Positions 53,085-61,852 are shown, counted from the first letter of the stretch. The stretch: 64,000 bases of DNA from UBA5070 sp035913415 (GCA_035913415.1 JAMIIV010000004.1:62001-126000); one strand, 5' to 3'. The notes: generated by a model from the sequence alone, not told the origin. Numbers and translations are program-made.

Positions 53085-53419
53085 AAGGCTGGGTCGTCTG
53101 CCTGTGTCTTCTGGTGTTCCTGGGAGGATGCAAGGTCAAGAATCCCCTGGCGCGCGACCGCGGGGCGGAAGTGGACGACATTGCTAGGTTGTTTGTTGCG
53201 CTGCGGATGGAGTCCCGATCCTGGGAAGGCCAGCCCGAACGCGCCCGTGCCGCTCGGGACAAGCTCCTGAACGACGCGGGGTTCACCCTTCCGGAATGGC
53301 GTCAGCGAGTCCGGAAGCTCCAGTCCGACCCCGATCTGTGGACTCCCTTCTGGGAACGCACCAAGCAGATCGCCGATTCGATCGAAACCCGAACCAAGAC
53401 CAAACCGAAAGGATCCTGA
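53081..53419 (+). CDS. Small lipoprotein
   Basis: 112 residues from GTG 53081 (GTGA overlap with ftsY). The signal is VKGWVVCLCLLVFLGGC (Cys17). The mature part is helical and charged (DDIARLFVALRMESRSWEG, PEWRQRVRKLQSDPDLW, KQIADSIETRTKTK). No family is recognised. It is positioned inside the export/thiol operon and is followed two bases later by trxA. Confidence 0.7.
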   Translation: MKGWVVCLCLLVFLGGCKVKNPLARDRGAEVDDIARLFVALRMESRSWEGQPERARAARDKLLNDAGFTLPEWRQRVRKLQSDPDLWTPFWERTKQIADSIETRTKTKPKGS

Positions 53420-53421
53420 AA

Positions 53422-53748
53422 ATGGCCGGCAACGTCGCAGAATTCACCGATGCCAACTTCGAGGCCGAAGTCCTCCAGTCCTCCACCCCGGTCCTGGTCG
53501 ACTTCTGGGCCCCTTGGTGCGGCCCCTGCCGCATGCTGGCTCCTTCCATCGAGCAGCTTTCCACCGAGTACGCGGGCAAGGTGAAGGTCGGCAAGCTCAA
53601 CACCGACGACAACACCGATGTCGCCGCCAAGTTCGGCATCCGCTCCATTCCCACCCTGCTCATCTTCAAGGATGGCCAGGTCGTCAATCAGCTCGTCGGC
53701 GCCTTGCCCAAGGACAAGATCGCCGAGCAGATCGACCGCTCGATCTGA
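53422..53748 (+). CDS. trxA: Thioredoxin
   Basis: 108 residues from ATG 53422, the normal thioredoxin length, two bases after the previous stop. It has the WAPWCGPCR redox site (about 29-37), the conserved cis-Pro in IRSIPTLLIF (about 76) and the DFWAPW lead-in. It reduces disulfides in the cytoplasm. A second thioredoxin-fold gene follows in the operon. Confidence 0.95.
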   Translation: MAGNVAEFTDANFEAEVLQSSTPVLVDFWAPWCGPCRMLAPSIEQLSTEYAGKVKVGKLNTDDNTDVAAKFGIRSIPTLLIFKDGQVVNQLVGALPKDKIAEQIDRSI

Positions 53749-53750
53749 CC

Positions 53751-54341
53751 ATGACGGCCACGCAGGGAATGTTGTACGGAGGCATCGCCGCACTGGCCAT
53801 CGGTGTGGCCGCGCTGATTGCCGCTCCGGCGATTTCTGCGCCTTCGGGATCGTCTCCTGCACCGGCCGTCGGGCAAACCAAGCCGTCGGCCGCCCAGGGG
53901 CCGGCCTTGAACACGGTACGCTGGAGCCGCCTGGATGCTGCCATGGAGCAAGCGGCCAAGTCGGGCAAGCCCATTTTTGTCACGGTCTACGCCGACTGGT
54001 GTGGGTACTGCAAGTTGCTCGACAAAACCACCTTCGTCGATGCGGGCGTGGTCCAGCTTCTGAACAACGGATGGGTGGCGGCCAAACTCAACGGCGAGAG
54101 CCAGACCCCCCTCAAACTTCCCAAGGGCAGCCTGACCGAATCCCAATGGGCTTTGGGCAACGGGGTCCAGGGATTTCCCGCCAATTTCCTGCTCGACAGC
54201 AAAGGCAAGCCCTTCGCGGCGGTGCCAGGCTACATCGAGCCCCCGATGATGGCGCGACTGTTGAAAGACGGTCAAGCCTGGATCAAGGGCGGTGGGCAGG
54301 CCAAATTGGGTGATTTCTACGAGTGGGCCGAAAAGCGCTGA
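53751..54341 (+). CDS. Exported thioredoxin-fold protein
   Basis: 196 residues from ATG 53751, two bases after the trxA stop. The N-terminal hydrophobic segment (MLYGGIAALAIGVAALIAAPA) may anchor it or act as a signal peptide. A Pro/Ala-rich spacer (31-52) leads to a DsbD-gamma/thioredoxin-like domain with ADWCGYCKLLDKT (redox WCGYC near residue 84). The cis-Pro region is GVQGFPANFLLDSKG. It is probably a periplasmic thiol-disulfide protein working with the cytoplasmic thioredoxin. Confidence 0.85.
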   Translation: MTATQGMLYGGIAALAIGVAALIAAPAISAPSGSSPAPAVGQTKPSAAQGPALNTVRWSRLDAAMEQAAKSGKPIFVTVYADWCGYCKLLDKTTFVDAGVVQLLNNGWVAAKLNGESQTPLKLPKGSLTESQWALGNGVQGFPANFLLDSKGKPFAAVPGYIEPPMMARLLKDGQAWIKGGGQAKLGDFYEWAEKR

Positions 54342-54419
54342 GCCAGCGCCGGCCTGCATGAACAGGGCCAACTCGTTGTCGGTTCCGGGGTTAGCGGAGA
54401 GCATCTGCAAGCTTCGGGG

Positions 54420-54448
54420 TTGACGAAACGCCACAGGACGGGTACATT
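54420..54448 (+). promoter_or_regulatory. Sigma70-type promoter of rpmH-rnpA-yidD-yidC
   Basis: TTGACG - 17 bases - TACATT, 32 bases upstream of the rpmH ATG. Confidence 0.7.
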
Positions 54449-54479
54449 CCCCATCCTTCTTAGAACTTCGGAGTAGATC

Positions 54480-54626
54480 ATGAAGAGGACGTTCCAGCCC
54501 CACAATCGCAAGCGGATCAACAAGCACGGTTTCCGCCTGCGCATGTCCACCAAGAATGGACGCAAGGTTCTCGCTGCCCGTCGCGCCAAAGGTCGTCACA
54601 AGCTGACGGTCTCCGACGAGGTCTGA
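54480..54626 (+). CDS. rpmH: 50S ribosomal protein L34
   Basis: 48 residues from ATG 54480 with GGAG six bases ahead. The sequence begins MKRTFQPHNRKRINKHGF and continues FRLRMSTKNGRKVLAARRAK, the typical conserved L34. It is the first gene of the rpmH-rnpA-yidD-yidC cluster. In many bacteria this cluster lies near oriC/dnaA, but neither is visible here. Confidence 0.97.
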   Translation: MKRTFQPHNRKRINKHGFRLRMSTKNGRKVLAARRAKGRHKLTVSDEV

Positions 54627-54682
54627 TCCTGACGAATCCCGGCGAGGGCGCAATCCCTGTCGGGACCTCGGAGGGCACCCCG

Positions 54683-55078
54683 GTGTCCTCCTCGATCGAG
54701 GCGTCGCAAGAGCCGTTCGGGATTACCCTGGCGTCTTGGCGTCCTCCGGATCGCAAGTCGTGGTCGCGCCTGGGGCGTAGTTCTTCCCGCCTGCGCGAGG
54801 GAGAGCTCGAGCTCAAATGGATCGCCAAGGCTCCCGATGGTCTGCAGCACATGGCTGTGCGTCTCAAGCGCAAGGTCGGGTCTGCGCCGTTGCGCAACAG
54901 GGTCCGCCGTGTCCTGCGCGAACTGCACCGCGAGAAGGCCGCCGAAATCGGCGCCGTCTGGATGTTGTGGAGTCTCCCCTCCGGGAGTCTGCGCATGCCC
55001 ACGCGCGCGATTCGCCCGCTCGCCGAAGGAATCCTGGTGAAGGCCGGCCTGCTGGGGGCCAGCAGGACACAGAAGTGA
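54683..55078 (+). CDS. rnpA: Ribonuclease P protein component
   Basis: 131 residues from GTG 54683 (GGAGGG seven bases ahead). The N-terminal half is divergent, but the RNase P signature is clear in KRKVGSAPLRNRVRRVLREL (about 64-83, RNR core). It is basic overall, as needed for RNA binding with the RnpB RNA in tRNA 5' processing. Its stop overlaps yidD (GTGA). Confidence 0.9.
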   Translation: MSSSIEASQEPFGITLASWRPPDRKSWSRLGRSSSRLREGELELKWIAKAPDGLQHMAVRLKRKVGSAPLRNRVRRVLRELHREKAAEIGAVWMLWSLPSGSLRMPTRAIRPLAEGILVKAGLLGASRTQK

Positions 55079-55302
55079 AGGTGCTGTTGCTGGGGGTGTT
55101 GCGCGGGTACCGCTGGTTCCGCCCCGCCTTGGGTCCGGCGCGCTGCCGCTTCCACCCCAGTTGCTCGCATTACGCGCTCGAAGCGGTCGAGCGCCACGGT
55201 GCGCTGGTGGGGTCCAGACTCGCGTTGGTGCGGTTGGTCAAGTGCCATCCGTTCCATCCGGGAGGCTTCGATCCGGTACCCGATCGGCCCTCGGGAAGCT
55301 AG
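55075..55302 (+). CDS. yidD: Membrane protein insertion efficiency factor YidD
   Basis: 75 residues from GTG 55075. The N-terminal amphipathic helix (VLLLGVLRGYRWFRPALG) is followed by the cysteine pattern CRFHPSCSHYALEAVERHG and KCHPFHPGGFDPVP, the family hallmark. It assists YidC in membrane-protein insertion. The stop precedes yidC by 114 bases. Confidence 0.93.
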   Translation: MKVLLLGVLRGYRWFRPALGPARCRFHPSCSHYALEAVERHGALVGSRLALVRLVKCHPFHPGGFDPVPDRPSGS

Positions 55303-55416
55303 GTTGCATCGTCTGTTGGGAATCAATCCAGCCTGGAGCCCGCCCGCGACGACGAGGCCGGCGCACACGATGCGCCGCCAGGGGGCACCAGGAACAAGCG
55401 TGATGGGAAAGGGAAC

Positions 55417-57207
55417 ATGGATCGCAAGACATTGCTGACGCTGGTGGCCGTTACGGTCGCTTTCGTCTTCTTCACGAGTGACACCTGGCACAAGCTCGTT
55501 CGCCGCACCCTCGGACTCCCCGAGCCGGCGAAGATCGAGCAACTCACCGACTCGACCGCCACCGCGGCCAAGAAGGACACCACCACCCCCAGTCTGGTCG
55601 CACCGGCCGGCAGCGACACCTCGGTGGGAACCGACTCCGGTGTCGCTGCTTCCGTTGTGACGGATTCTGTCGTTCCGGCCCGTTCCATCGTGGTGAACAC
55701 CCCGCGTTACCGCGTGGTGTTGTCCACCCGCGGCGGGCGCCTGGAAGGCGTGACCTTGCGCGGCGTGACCTCCCGCGCCGGACGGCACCCCGAGCTGATC
55801 CCCCAGGGACGCGGCGGCGCCTTGTCGCTGGAAGTCGCCGACCAGCCTCTGGATGCCAAGGTGTTCTCCCTCGAGGGCGAAGTCCCCGATTCCGTGACCC
55901 TCACCGACAAGGATTCCTTCGACCTGCGCATGGTCTGGAGCGAAGGCGGCAAGGCGGTCGGACGCCGGTTCCTGTTCCGCGGCGCCTCCGACGGCATCCG
56001 TTCCTGGGTGACCACCCAGGGATTCCAGGAACCCGCCCTGCGGTTGTCCTGGAACGCGGGGCTGCTGCAGGTGGACTCCGCCGAACTGAAGATCCCCTTC
56101 GGGCCTCCGCACTTCAACGATCTGGTCTGGCGCGATGCCAAGGAAGTCGCAAGCCACAACAGCAACGACTCCAAATCCGCTTCGGGCCCGTTGCGCTGGG
56201 TGGGCATCCGTGGACAATACCAGATTGGCCTGGTGCTGTTCGACTCGCTGCGCGAGAAGGTCGACCTCGACGCCGACACCCTGGCGGCGGTCGATGGTCA
56301 CGACGAGCGCAGCTACCGCTGGCGCGCCCGCTGGCGCCCCGATGCCGGCATCGACAGCTTCACCATCCTGGCGGCTCCGTTGGAAGTGGGGGCTCTCAAG
56401 GTCTGGGATGCCGGACTCGAAAAGGTGTTGTTCAACGGCTGGGGCTGGTTCTTCCGCGCCGACATCTGGTTCCCCCAGTTGTGCCTGTTCGTTCTGTGGA
56501 TGCTCAAGGCCTTCTACGACCTGATCCCCAACTGGGGCGTCGCGATCATCCTGCTCACGGTGGTCGCCCGCCTGGCGGTCTTTCCGCTGACCTGGAAACA
56601 GGTCAAGCAGTCCAAGCGCATGGCGATCGTGATGCCCGCGCTGAAGCCCCAGCTCGAGGCGCTCAAGGAGAAGTACAAGAGCGACCCGCGCCAGTTGCAA
56701 GTGGAGACCATGCGCGTCTACAACGAGAACGGCGTGAATCCTCTGGCCACCATGGCCGGATGCCTGCCCCTGTTCCTCCAGATGCCCGTGTTCTTCGCGC
56801 TGTACATGGTGCTCGGACGCGCCATCGAGCTTCGCGGTGCGCCGTTCTTCGCCTGGATCAATGATCTGTCGCAACCCGACGTGATTCTGCCCTTGGTCAA
56901 GATCCCCCTCATCTTCCCGTTGGGCATCACCATCCTGCCGCTCTTCATGGCCGGATCGCTGCTTTGGCTCAACAAGATGACGATCAAGGACCCGCAGCAG
57001 CAGGCCCTGGTCTACATGATGCCCATCATGATGCTGGTGTTCTCGGGTTCGTTCCCGTCGGGCCTGGTGCTGTACTGGACCATTTCCAACCTCTTCTCGG
57101 TCCTTCAGACCTGGGTGGTGAACGTGGGGCCGGCTCCGGTTCCCACCGTGGAAGTCCACGGGACCCCCAAGCCCAAGCCGCCTCGCAAGCCCAAGTCCAA
57201 GGGCTGA
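55417..57207 (+). CDS. yidC: Membrane protein insertase YidC
   Basis: 596 residues from ATG 55417 (GGGAAAGGGAAC ahead). TM1 is residues 3-20, followed by a large periplasmic beta-supersandwich domain (about 75-335). The conserved five-TM insertase core is about 345-570 (LIPNWGVAIILLTVVARLAVFPLTWKQVKQSKRM; PLFLQMPVFFALYMVLGRAIELRGAPFFAWINDLS). The Arg in VVARLAVF is the substrate-contact position. The C-terminus is a basic tail (PRKPKSKG). Length and form are of the Gram-negative type. Confidence 0.96.
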   Translation: MDRKTLLTLVAVTVAFVFFTSDTWHKLVRRTLGLPEPAKIEQLTDSTATAAKKDTTTPSLVAPAGSDTSVGTDSGVAASVVTDSVVPARSIVVNTPRYRVVLSTRGGRLEGVTLRGVTSRAGRHPELIPQGRGGALSLEVADQPLDAKVFSLEGEVPDSVTLTDKDSFDLRMVWSEGGKAVGRRFLFRGASDGIRSWVTTQGFQEPALRLSWNAGLLQVDSAELKIPFGPPHFNDLVWRDAKEVASHNSNDSKSASGPLRWVGIRGQYQIGLVLFDSLREKVDLDADTLAAVDGHDERSYRWRARWRPDAGIDSFTILAAPLEVGALKVWDAGLEKVLFNGWGWFFRADIWFPQLCLFVLWMLKAFYDLIPNWGVAIILLTVVARLAVFPLTWKQVKQSKRMAIVMPALKPQLEALKEKYKSDPRQLQVETMRVYNENGVNPLATMAGCLPLFLQMPVFFALYMVLGRAIELRGAPFFAWINDLSQPDVILPLVKIPLIFPLGITILPLFMAGSLLWLNKMTIKDPQQQALVYMMPIMMLVFSGSFPSGLVLYWTISNLFSVLQTWVVNVGPAPVPTVEVHGTPKPKPPRKPKSKG

Positions 57208-57246
57208 TCGGCAAATCGGGTTTGGGGCCATCGCCCCCCCAATACA

Positions 57247-57280
57247 AAAGCGCCGCGGAGATTCCTCTCCGTGGCGCTTT
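57247..57280. terminator. Hairpin terminator after yidC
   Basis: A 14-bp stem AAAGCGCCGCGGAG / CTCCGTGGCGCTTT (with G-T pairing) lies 40 bases after the yidC stop. The U-run on the plus strand is short (TTTGCGTT). Confidence 0.65.
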
Positions 57281-57308
57281 GCGTTCCAGGGTAGCCTGAA
57301 CATAATGC

Positions 57309-57337
57309 TTGCTCATTTGTTCAGTATTCGGTAGATT
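57309..57337 (+). promoter_or_regulatory. Promoter of the Rpn gene, probably leaderless
   Basis: TTGCTC - 17 bases - TAGATT ends only 6 bases before the ATG (57344), so transcription should begin at or very near the start codon. TGAACA...TGTTCA (57297-57302/57318-57323) brackets the -35. Confidence 0.5.
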
Positions 57338-57343
57338 CCCCTC

Positions 57344-58318
57344 ATGTCCCCCGCCCCCGATACCCCTGCCCCGGTATCGTTGCCGCACGATGAATTCTTC
57401 AAGGAGATCTTCGGCGACATCGAACACGCACGCGACCTGATCCACGGAATCCTGCCGCCAGACTTGCTGGAGATTCTCGACCTCGCGCACCTCCAGCGCG
57501 AGAATACCTCCTTCCTGACGGCTCAACTCGCCGAAGACTTCGCCGATCTTGTCTTCACGTGCCCGGTCACTGGAGGCTCGGCCCTGGTCGCGCTGCTTCT
57601 GGAGCACAAGAGCTGGGCTCCACGCTATCCACACCTGCAGCTCCTTGCGTACATGCTGGGCGTCTGGGAACAATCCGAGAAGGATGGACGCCCCCTGCCG
57701 CCGGTCATTCCCATCGTTCTGTACAACGGCCAGGGGGCCTGGAAGGTACGCGAATTCTCCACCTGCTTTCCCCATCTACCGGACCGTCTGCGCGCCTTCC
57801 TTCCTGAATTCAGATTCCTGTTGCTTGATCTCGCTCACGAGCCTCTGGCCCCCCTGCGGGAGCGTTTCCACAATCGCTCCGTTCAGGTGGCCATTGAGCT
57901 GATGCGCGCGATCTTCACCCCCACCGAAGTGACCGCTCTGATGCGGCGCCTGACGCCCGCCGACGGTCCGCCCGACCGCGACCTGGCTTACCGCTTCCTG
58001 CGGGTGGTGCTTCGGTATATTTTCACACGTAGCGATGTCGACCAACGCGAAGCCCTGAATCTGGCGCTCAACCCTGAAATCCGGAGACTGGCCATGACCT
58101 TGGAAGAACAGATCCTCCAACGCGGGGAACAGCGAGGCATCCAGCAAGGCCTTGTTCAAGGTCTGGAGCAAGGCCTTGAACAGGGTCTTGAGCAGGGCCT
58201 TGAGCGAGGTGCTCGCGTCGCCAAAATGGAAGATGCCCGAAAGCTGCGCGACCATGGCGTGGCTTGGGCGATCATCACGGACGCCACGGGTGTGACGCCC
58301 GCGGATCTGGAAGACTGA
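57344..58318 (+). CDS. Rpn family recombination-promoting nuclease / putative transposase
   Basis: 324 residues from ATG 57344. The N-terminal Rpn (PDDEXK_5/Transposase_31) core has HDEFFKEIFGDIEHARDLI, and the PD-(D/E)XK-like residues Asp68 (DLVF), Glu87 and Lys89 (LLLEHKS). The C-terminal part has a glutamine/leucine-rich repeat (QGLEQGLEQGLEQGLE, about 269-285) typical of Rpn/YhgA-like proteins. Rpn proteins are DNA nucleases linked with recombination and phage defence in enterics. No transposon ends are seen. A nested gene probably starts at 58094. Confidence 0.85.
   Translation: MSPAPDTPAPVSLPHDEFFKEIFGDIEHARDLIHGILPPDLLEILDLAHLQRENTSFLTAQLAEDFADLVFTCPVTGGSALVALLLEHKSWAPRYPHLQLLAYMLGVWEQSEKDGRPLPPVIPIVLYNGQGAWKVREFSTCFPHLPDRLRAFLPEFRFLLLDLAHEPLAPLRERFHNRSVQVAIELMRAIFTPTEVTALMRRLTPADGPPDRDLAYRFLRVVLRYIFTRSDVDQREALNLALNPEIRRLAMTLEEQILQRGEQRGIQQGLVQGLEQGLEQGLEQGLERGARVAKMEDARKLRDHGVAWAIITDATGVTPADLED
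58094..58318 (+). CDS. Nested C-terminal Rpn product (RpnS-like), candidate
   Basis: ATG 58094 (Met251 of the Rpn protein) is preceded by GGAG with a 7-base spacing, a strong internal ribosome site. The product would be 74 residues, starting MTLEEQILQRGEQRGIQQG and covering the repeat and C-terminus. In enteric Rpn genes, a small protein from the same position acts as the inhibitor (intragenic antitoxin) of the full-length nuclease. The same logic is inferred here; the start is not proven. Confidence 0.45.
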   Translation: MTLEEQILQRGEQRGIQQGLVQGLEQGLEQGLEQGLERGARVAKMEDARKLRDHGVAWAIITDATGVTPADLED

Positions 58319-58319
58319 A

Positions 58320-58361
58320 AGAGCAAGAAGAAGCCCCCGCGCCGGATTGCCGGGCGGGGGC
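58320..58361 (-). terminator. Terminator of the aas fusion gene
   Basis: GCCCCCGC/GCGGGGGC (58333-58340/58354-58361) is followed on the minus strand by TTCTTCTTGCTC. It also lies two bases after the Rpn stop and may serve both genes. Confidence 0.75.
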
Positions 58362-58393
58362 GAAGTGTCGGGCCTTTGGTGGTCGAGGCAGGA

Positions 58394-61300
58394 TCAGGCG
58401 GTGGTGGTCTCCAGGGCCTTCTTCTTCAGGGCGCCCAGGTCCAGTTTTCCGGTGCCCAGCACCGGGAACGCCTCGATGGCCTGGAAGTGGGCGCGTTTGG
58501 GGATCCAAAGGGCCGGCAGACCCGCTTCCTTGAGGCTGGCCAGGGCGGCATCCCAACGCTCCTCGGGCAGGGTGCACAACACGGCCAGGCGTTCGCCTTT
58601 GCCTTCCTGCGGCACACCGACCACCGCGAAGGCACGTTCCACTTCGCCCGAGGCCTTCTGGAGCTCTTCCTCGATGCGCACGTGGGGCACCATCTCGCCG
58701 CCGATCTTGGAGAAGCGGGCCAAACGGTCGACCAGATGCAGGAACCCGTCTTCATCGACGCGTCCGATGTCCATGGTGACATACCAGCCGTGGTGGAAGG
58801 CGGCCTTGGTGGCTTCGGGATTTTCCCAGTACCCCGACATGACGTTGGATCCGCGCACCAGCACCAGGCCCTCTTCGTTGGCGCCCAGTTCGCGATCCCA
58901 GTCGGTGTGGTCCACCACGCGCACGGCCACGCCGGGCAAGGGGCGGCCCACCGAGCCGTGGCGCGAACCGGTTTGGGTCATGGCGGTTCCGGCGATGTCT
59001 TCCCCCACCCAGTCCGGACCGTTCACGGCCACGATGGGGGAACACTCGGTGGCGCCGTAGCCTTCGCGGGGCACCAGCTTCCACTCGGTGTGCACGGCCT
59101 CCCGCAGGGCGCTGGAGAGTTTTTCAGCACCGGTGACCAGGTGGCGCAAGGTCTGGAACTTCGCGGCGTCCACACGGCGCAGGTAGCTCTCGAGGAAGGT
59201 GGGGGTGGTGACCAGCACGGTGGCCTTGGATTTTTCGACCAGGTCACCGACCACGCGGGCTTCGGTGGGATTGGGGTGGAAGGCCGCGCCGCAGTGGGCG
59301 GCGATGGGCAACCAGATGGTGCCCGTGAAACCGAAGGCGTGGAAGAACGGCAGGGTGCCGGCCACCACGTCGCTTCCTTCCAGTCCGTAGAGGTTCATGA
59401 TGCCGTGCAGGTTGGACAACACGTTGCGGTGGGTGAGAGGCACCCCCTTGGGGACACCCGTCGAGCCCGACGAGAACAGGATGGTGGCCACGTCCTCGAT
59501 ACGCGGGGTGCGGCGTCCCAGCCAGCGTGCCGACACGGCCACGGGCAGGGCTGCGGCCACGAAGCCGCCGATCTTCTGGCCCAGAGTCAGGCGCGGCGGA
59601 AGGTCTTCCATGAACAACGCGCGGCCCGGGCATTCGATGCCCAGCTTCTGGAGGAACTTCTTCGAGGTGATCACCGTCGAAATGCCCGCCTTGGCCACGG
59701 CGCCCTGCATCGCTTCGCGGGAGGCCGTGAAGTTCAGGTTCACCGGAATGCACCCGGCCAGGGTCAGCGAGACGTTGGTGACGGCGCCGACCACCGTGGC
59801 GGGCAGCAGCACGCCCACCCGCTCCTGCGGCAGGAACTGACTGCGCCAATGCAAGGCCAAGACGTTGGACTTGATCATGGCCTGGGGGGCGGAGAGTTTC
59901 GCGCCGGTGGTATCCGACCAGAGCGTGCGCACGCCGGGGCGGCGGCAACTGGAGAGGAACACGGTGCCGAGAGTCTGGTCTTCGGAGAAACGGTGGCCGA
60001 AGTTCACGACCGAGAGGTTTGCGACGGCCTGACGGACCGCAAAGGCCGAAGACCGAGCGGCGAGGGCGGGGCCGGCGAGGATGTGGACCCGGCGCAACAC
60101 ACCGCGCCAGGGGCGCCATTCGAGCTTGCCAGCGGGCCAACTGAAGGGGCGTCCCACCACACCTTCCAGATGGAGGGGAACGATGGGCACATCGACGCCT
60201 TTCAGGACCAGCTCGAGACCGCGCTGGAAGCCCTGCATCTGGCCGTGGCGCGAGATGGCACCTTCGGCGAAGATGCACACGGCGCGGCCGCGCTGCAGTT
60301 CGGCGCGGCAGGAGTCGGCGAATTCCTCGAGGGCCTTGCGGCCCATGCCGGCACGCACGGGAATCACACCGACCATGCGCAGGAACCAGCCGATGATGGG
60401 CTTTTCCACGAGGTCGCGCAGCACCACGAAACGCACCGTGCGGGGTACCGCCGCCTCGACCAGAAGGGCGTCCAGCAGCGAAACATGGTTGGCCACCAGC
60501 AACACGCCGCCGCGGAGCGGGACGTTGTCCATGCCCGCGGGATTGACGCGCATGACAGTGCGGACCAGGGTGCCCACCACCAGACGGGCGAACGCTCCGG
60601 GCAGGCGGAACAGCGTGAAGATGGCCACGCCCATGGCACAGGCCGCAGCGACGGCGAAGACCCCGCGGGAACCGAGGACCGGTTCGATGTAGCGGAAGAT
60701 CAGCGAGCCGAGGAACATCAGGACGAAGTTGGAGAGGTTCAGGTACGCCAGGGTGTCGGCGAGTTTGGGACCTTCCACACGCGACTGGATCCAGGCGCCG
60801 ATGGGCACCTTGTACAGGCCGCCCGAGAAGGACGTGGCCAGCAGGACCACAGCGAAGGGAATGGGGGCCAAGGGCAGGAAGGCCATGGCGGCCAAACCTG
60901 CGGCCAGACCCATGGCACCCAAGGGGGCCAGACCAAGGGCGACCTGGCGTCCGGAAATCCACGAGGCGGTGACGCAGCCCACGCCGATGCCCACGGCCAT
61001 GAGGGCCTGCAGGCCGCTGGTGGGCAGCTCCGTGAGGTGCAGCTCTTCTTTGGCGAACACCAGCAGGTTCATGAGGGTGAGGGAGCCGATCATCCAGAAC
61101 ACGCTCACGCCCACGACCGACAGGTTCAATCCGCGCATGCGGTTGGCATCGACGTAGGAGCGATAGAGGAAGCCGAACACGTTCCAGTCGGTGCCGCCTT
61201 CCTTTTGTGGCGGGGTTTCTTCGGCTTTCAGGGCCAATCCCGCCAGGAATCCGCCGCCGGCGATGGCCACCGAGGCCGCGGCGATCCACAAGAGGATCTG

Positions 61301-61810
61301 GCCGCCCCCGAACTGGCTGACGATGCCGGCGCCGAGCATGCCCAGCACGGACCCCACGAAGGCGAACATCTCCATGGTGCCAATGCCGTACGAGATGCGG
61401 GCCGGGCCGCCGATGTCGTTGATCAGACCCATCTTGGCAGGGGAGTAGAGGCAGGAGTGCAGGCCCATGAGGCCCACCGAGGCCAGGGCCAGACGAACGT
61501 CTTGTGCCATGAAGCTCAACCAGGCCAGAACCGCGATGCCCAGCTCGGCGCCTTTGGCCCAGCGGACGATGGTGACCTTGGAAAACTTGCGCGCCAGGGT
61601 GCCCGAGAAGGGAGAGAACAGCAGGTACGGGATCACCAGCATGTTGGCGGCCCAGGCGATCACGCGGGTTTCATCCCAGCCGCTGGCCCACTTCACGGCC
61701 AGGAACGAGATGAGCCCCTTGAGGAAGTTGTCGTGGAAGACCCCCAGGAACTGGACGGTAAACAGCGGTGCCCAGCGGGGTTTCTCAAGATTCGGTGCGG
61801 TCGTGTTCAT
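58394..61810 (-). CDS. aas: LplT-PlsC-Aas lysophospholipid recycling fusion
   Basis: 1138 residues from ATG 61810 (AAAGGAG nine bases ahead). Three parts: MFS-type lysophospholipid transporter (1-400, FTVQFLGVFHDNFLKGLISF; like LplT), PlsC acyltransferase (about 425-615, NHVSLLD HX4D box, FAEGAISRHG), and acyl-ACP/acyl-CoA synthetase (about 640-1138, ILFSSGSTGVPKGVPLTHRN, GYGATECSP, GKLDL). The three steps are flipping of lyso-PE, activation of fatty acid on ACP and re-acylation. In E. coli LplT and Aas are separate genes; fusion is known in other bacteria. A TTGGCCCG-N4-TTGAT element is 43 bases upstream. Confidence 0.93.
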   Translation of the reverse strand: MNTTAPNLEKPRWAPLFTVQFLGVFHDNFLKGLISFLAVKWASGWDETRVIAWAANMLVIPYLLFSPFSGTLARKFSKVTIVRWAKGAELGIAVLAWLSFMAQDVRLALASVGLMGLHSCLYSPAKMGLINDIGGPARISYGIGTMEMFAFVGSVLGMLGAGIVSQFGGGQILLWIAAASVAIAGGGFLAGLALKAEETPPQKEGGTDWNVFGFLYRSYVDANRMRGLNLSVVGVSVFWMIGSLTLMNLLVFAKEELHLTELPTSGLQALMAVGIGVGCVTASWISGRQVALGLAPLGAMGLAAGLAAMAFLPLAPIPFAVVLLATSFSGGLYKVPIGAWIQSRVEGPKLADTLAYLNLSNFVLMFLGSLIFRYIEPVLGSRGVFAVAAACAMGVAIFTLFRLPGAFARLVVGTLVRTVMRVNPAGMDNVPLRGGVLLVANHVSLLDALLVEAAVPRTVRFVVLRDLVEKPIIGWFLRMVGVIPVRAGMGRKALEEFADSCRAELQRGRAVCIFAEGAISRHGQMQGFQRGLELVLKGVDVPIVPLHLEGVVGRPFSWPAGKLEWRPWRGVLRRVHILAGPALAARSSAFAVRQAVANLSVVNFGHRFSEDQTLGTVFLSSCRRPGVRTLWSDTTGAKLSAPQAMIKSNVLALHWRSQFLPQERVGVLLPATVVGAVTNVSLTLAGCIPVNLNFTASREAMQGAVAKAGISTVITSKKFLQKLGIECPGRALFMEDLPPRLTLGQKIGGFVAAALPVAVSARWLGRRTPRIEDVATILFSSGSTGVPKGVPLTHRNVLSNLHGIMNLYGLEGSDVVAGTLPFFHAFGFTGTIWLPIAAHCGAAFHPNPTEARVVGDLVEKSKATVLVTTPTFLESYLRRVDAAKFQTLRHLVTGAEKLSSALREAVHTEWKLVPREGYGATECSPIVAVNGPDWVGEDIAGTAMTQTGSRHGSVGRPLPGVAVRVVDHTDWDRELGANEEGLVLVRGSNVMSGYWENPEATKAAFHHGWYVTMDIGRVDEDGFLHLVDRLARFSKIGGEMVPHVRIEEELQKASGEVERAFAVVGVPQEGKGERLAVLCTLPEERWDAALASLKEAGLPALWIPKRAHFQAIEAFPVLGTGKLDLGALKKKALETTTA

Positions 61811-61852
61811 GGCATCGGACTCCTTTGGGCGGATGCGTACGGAGAGAAGTAA

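Noticed and set aside
54342..54480. Origin of replication beside rpmH
   Set aside because: No dnaA, no DnaA-box cluster and no AT-rich unwinding region are visible; the rpmH cluster alone is not evidence.
57344..58318. Insertion sequence containing the Rpn gene
   Set aside because: The family is called transposase-like, but no terminal inverted repeats or target duplications flank it.
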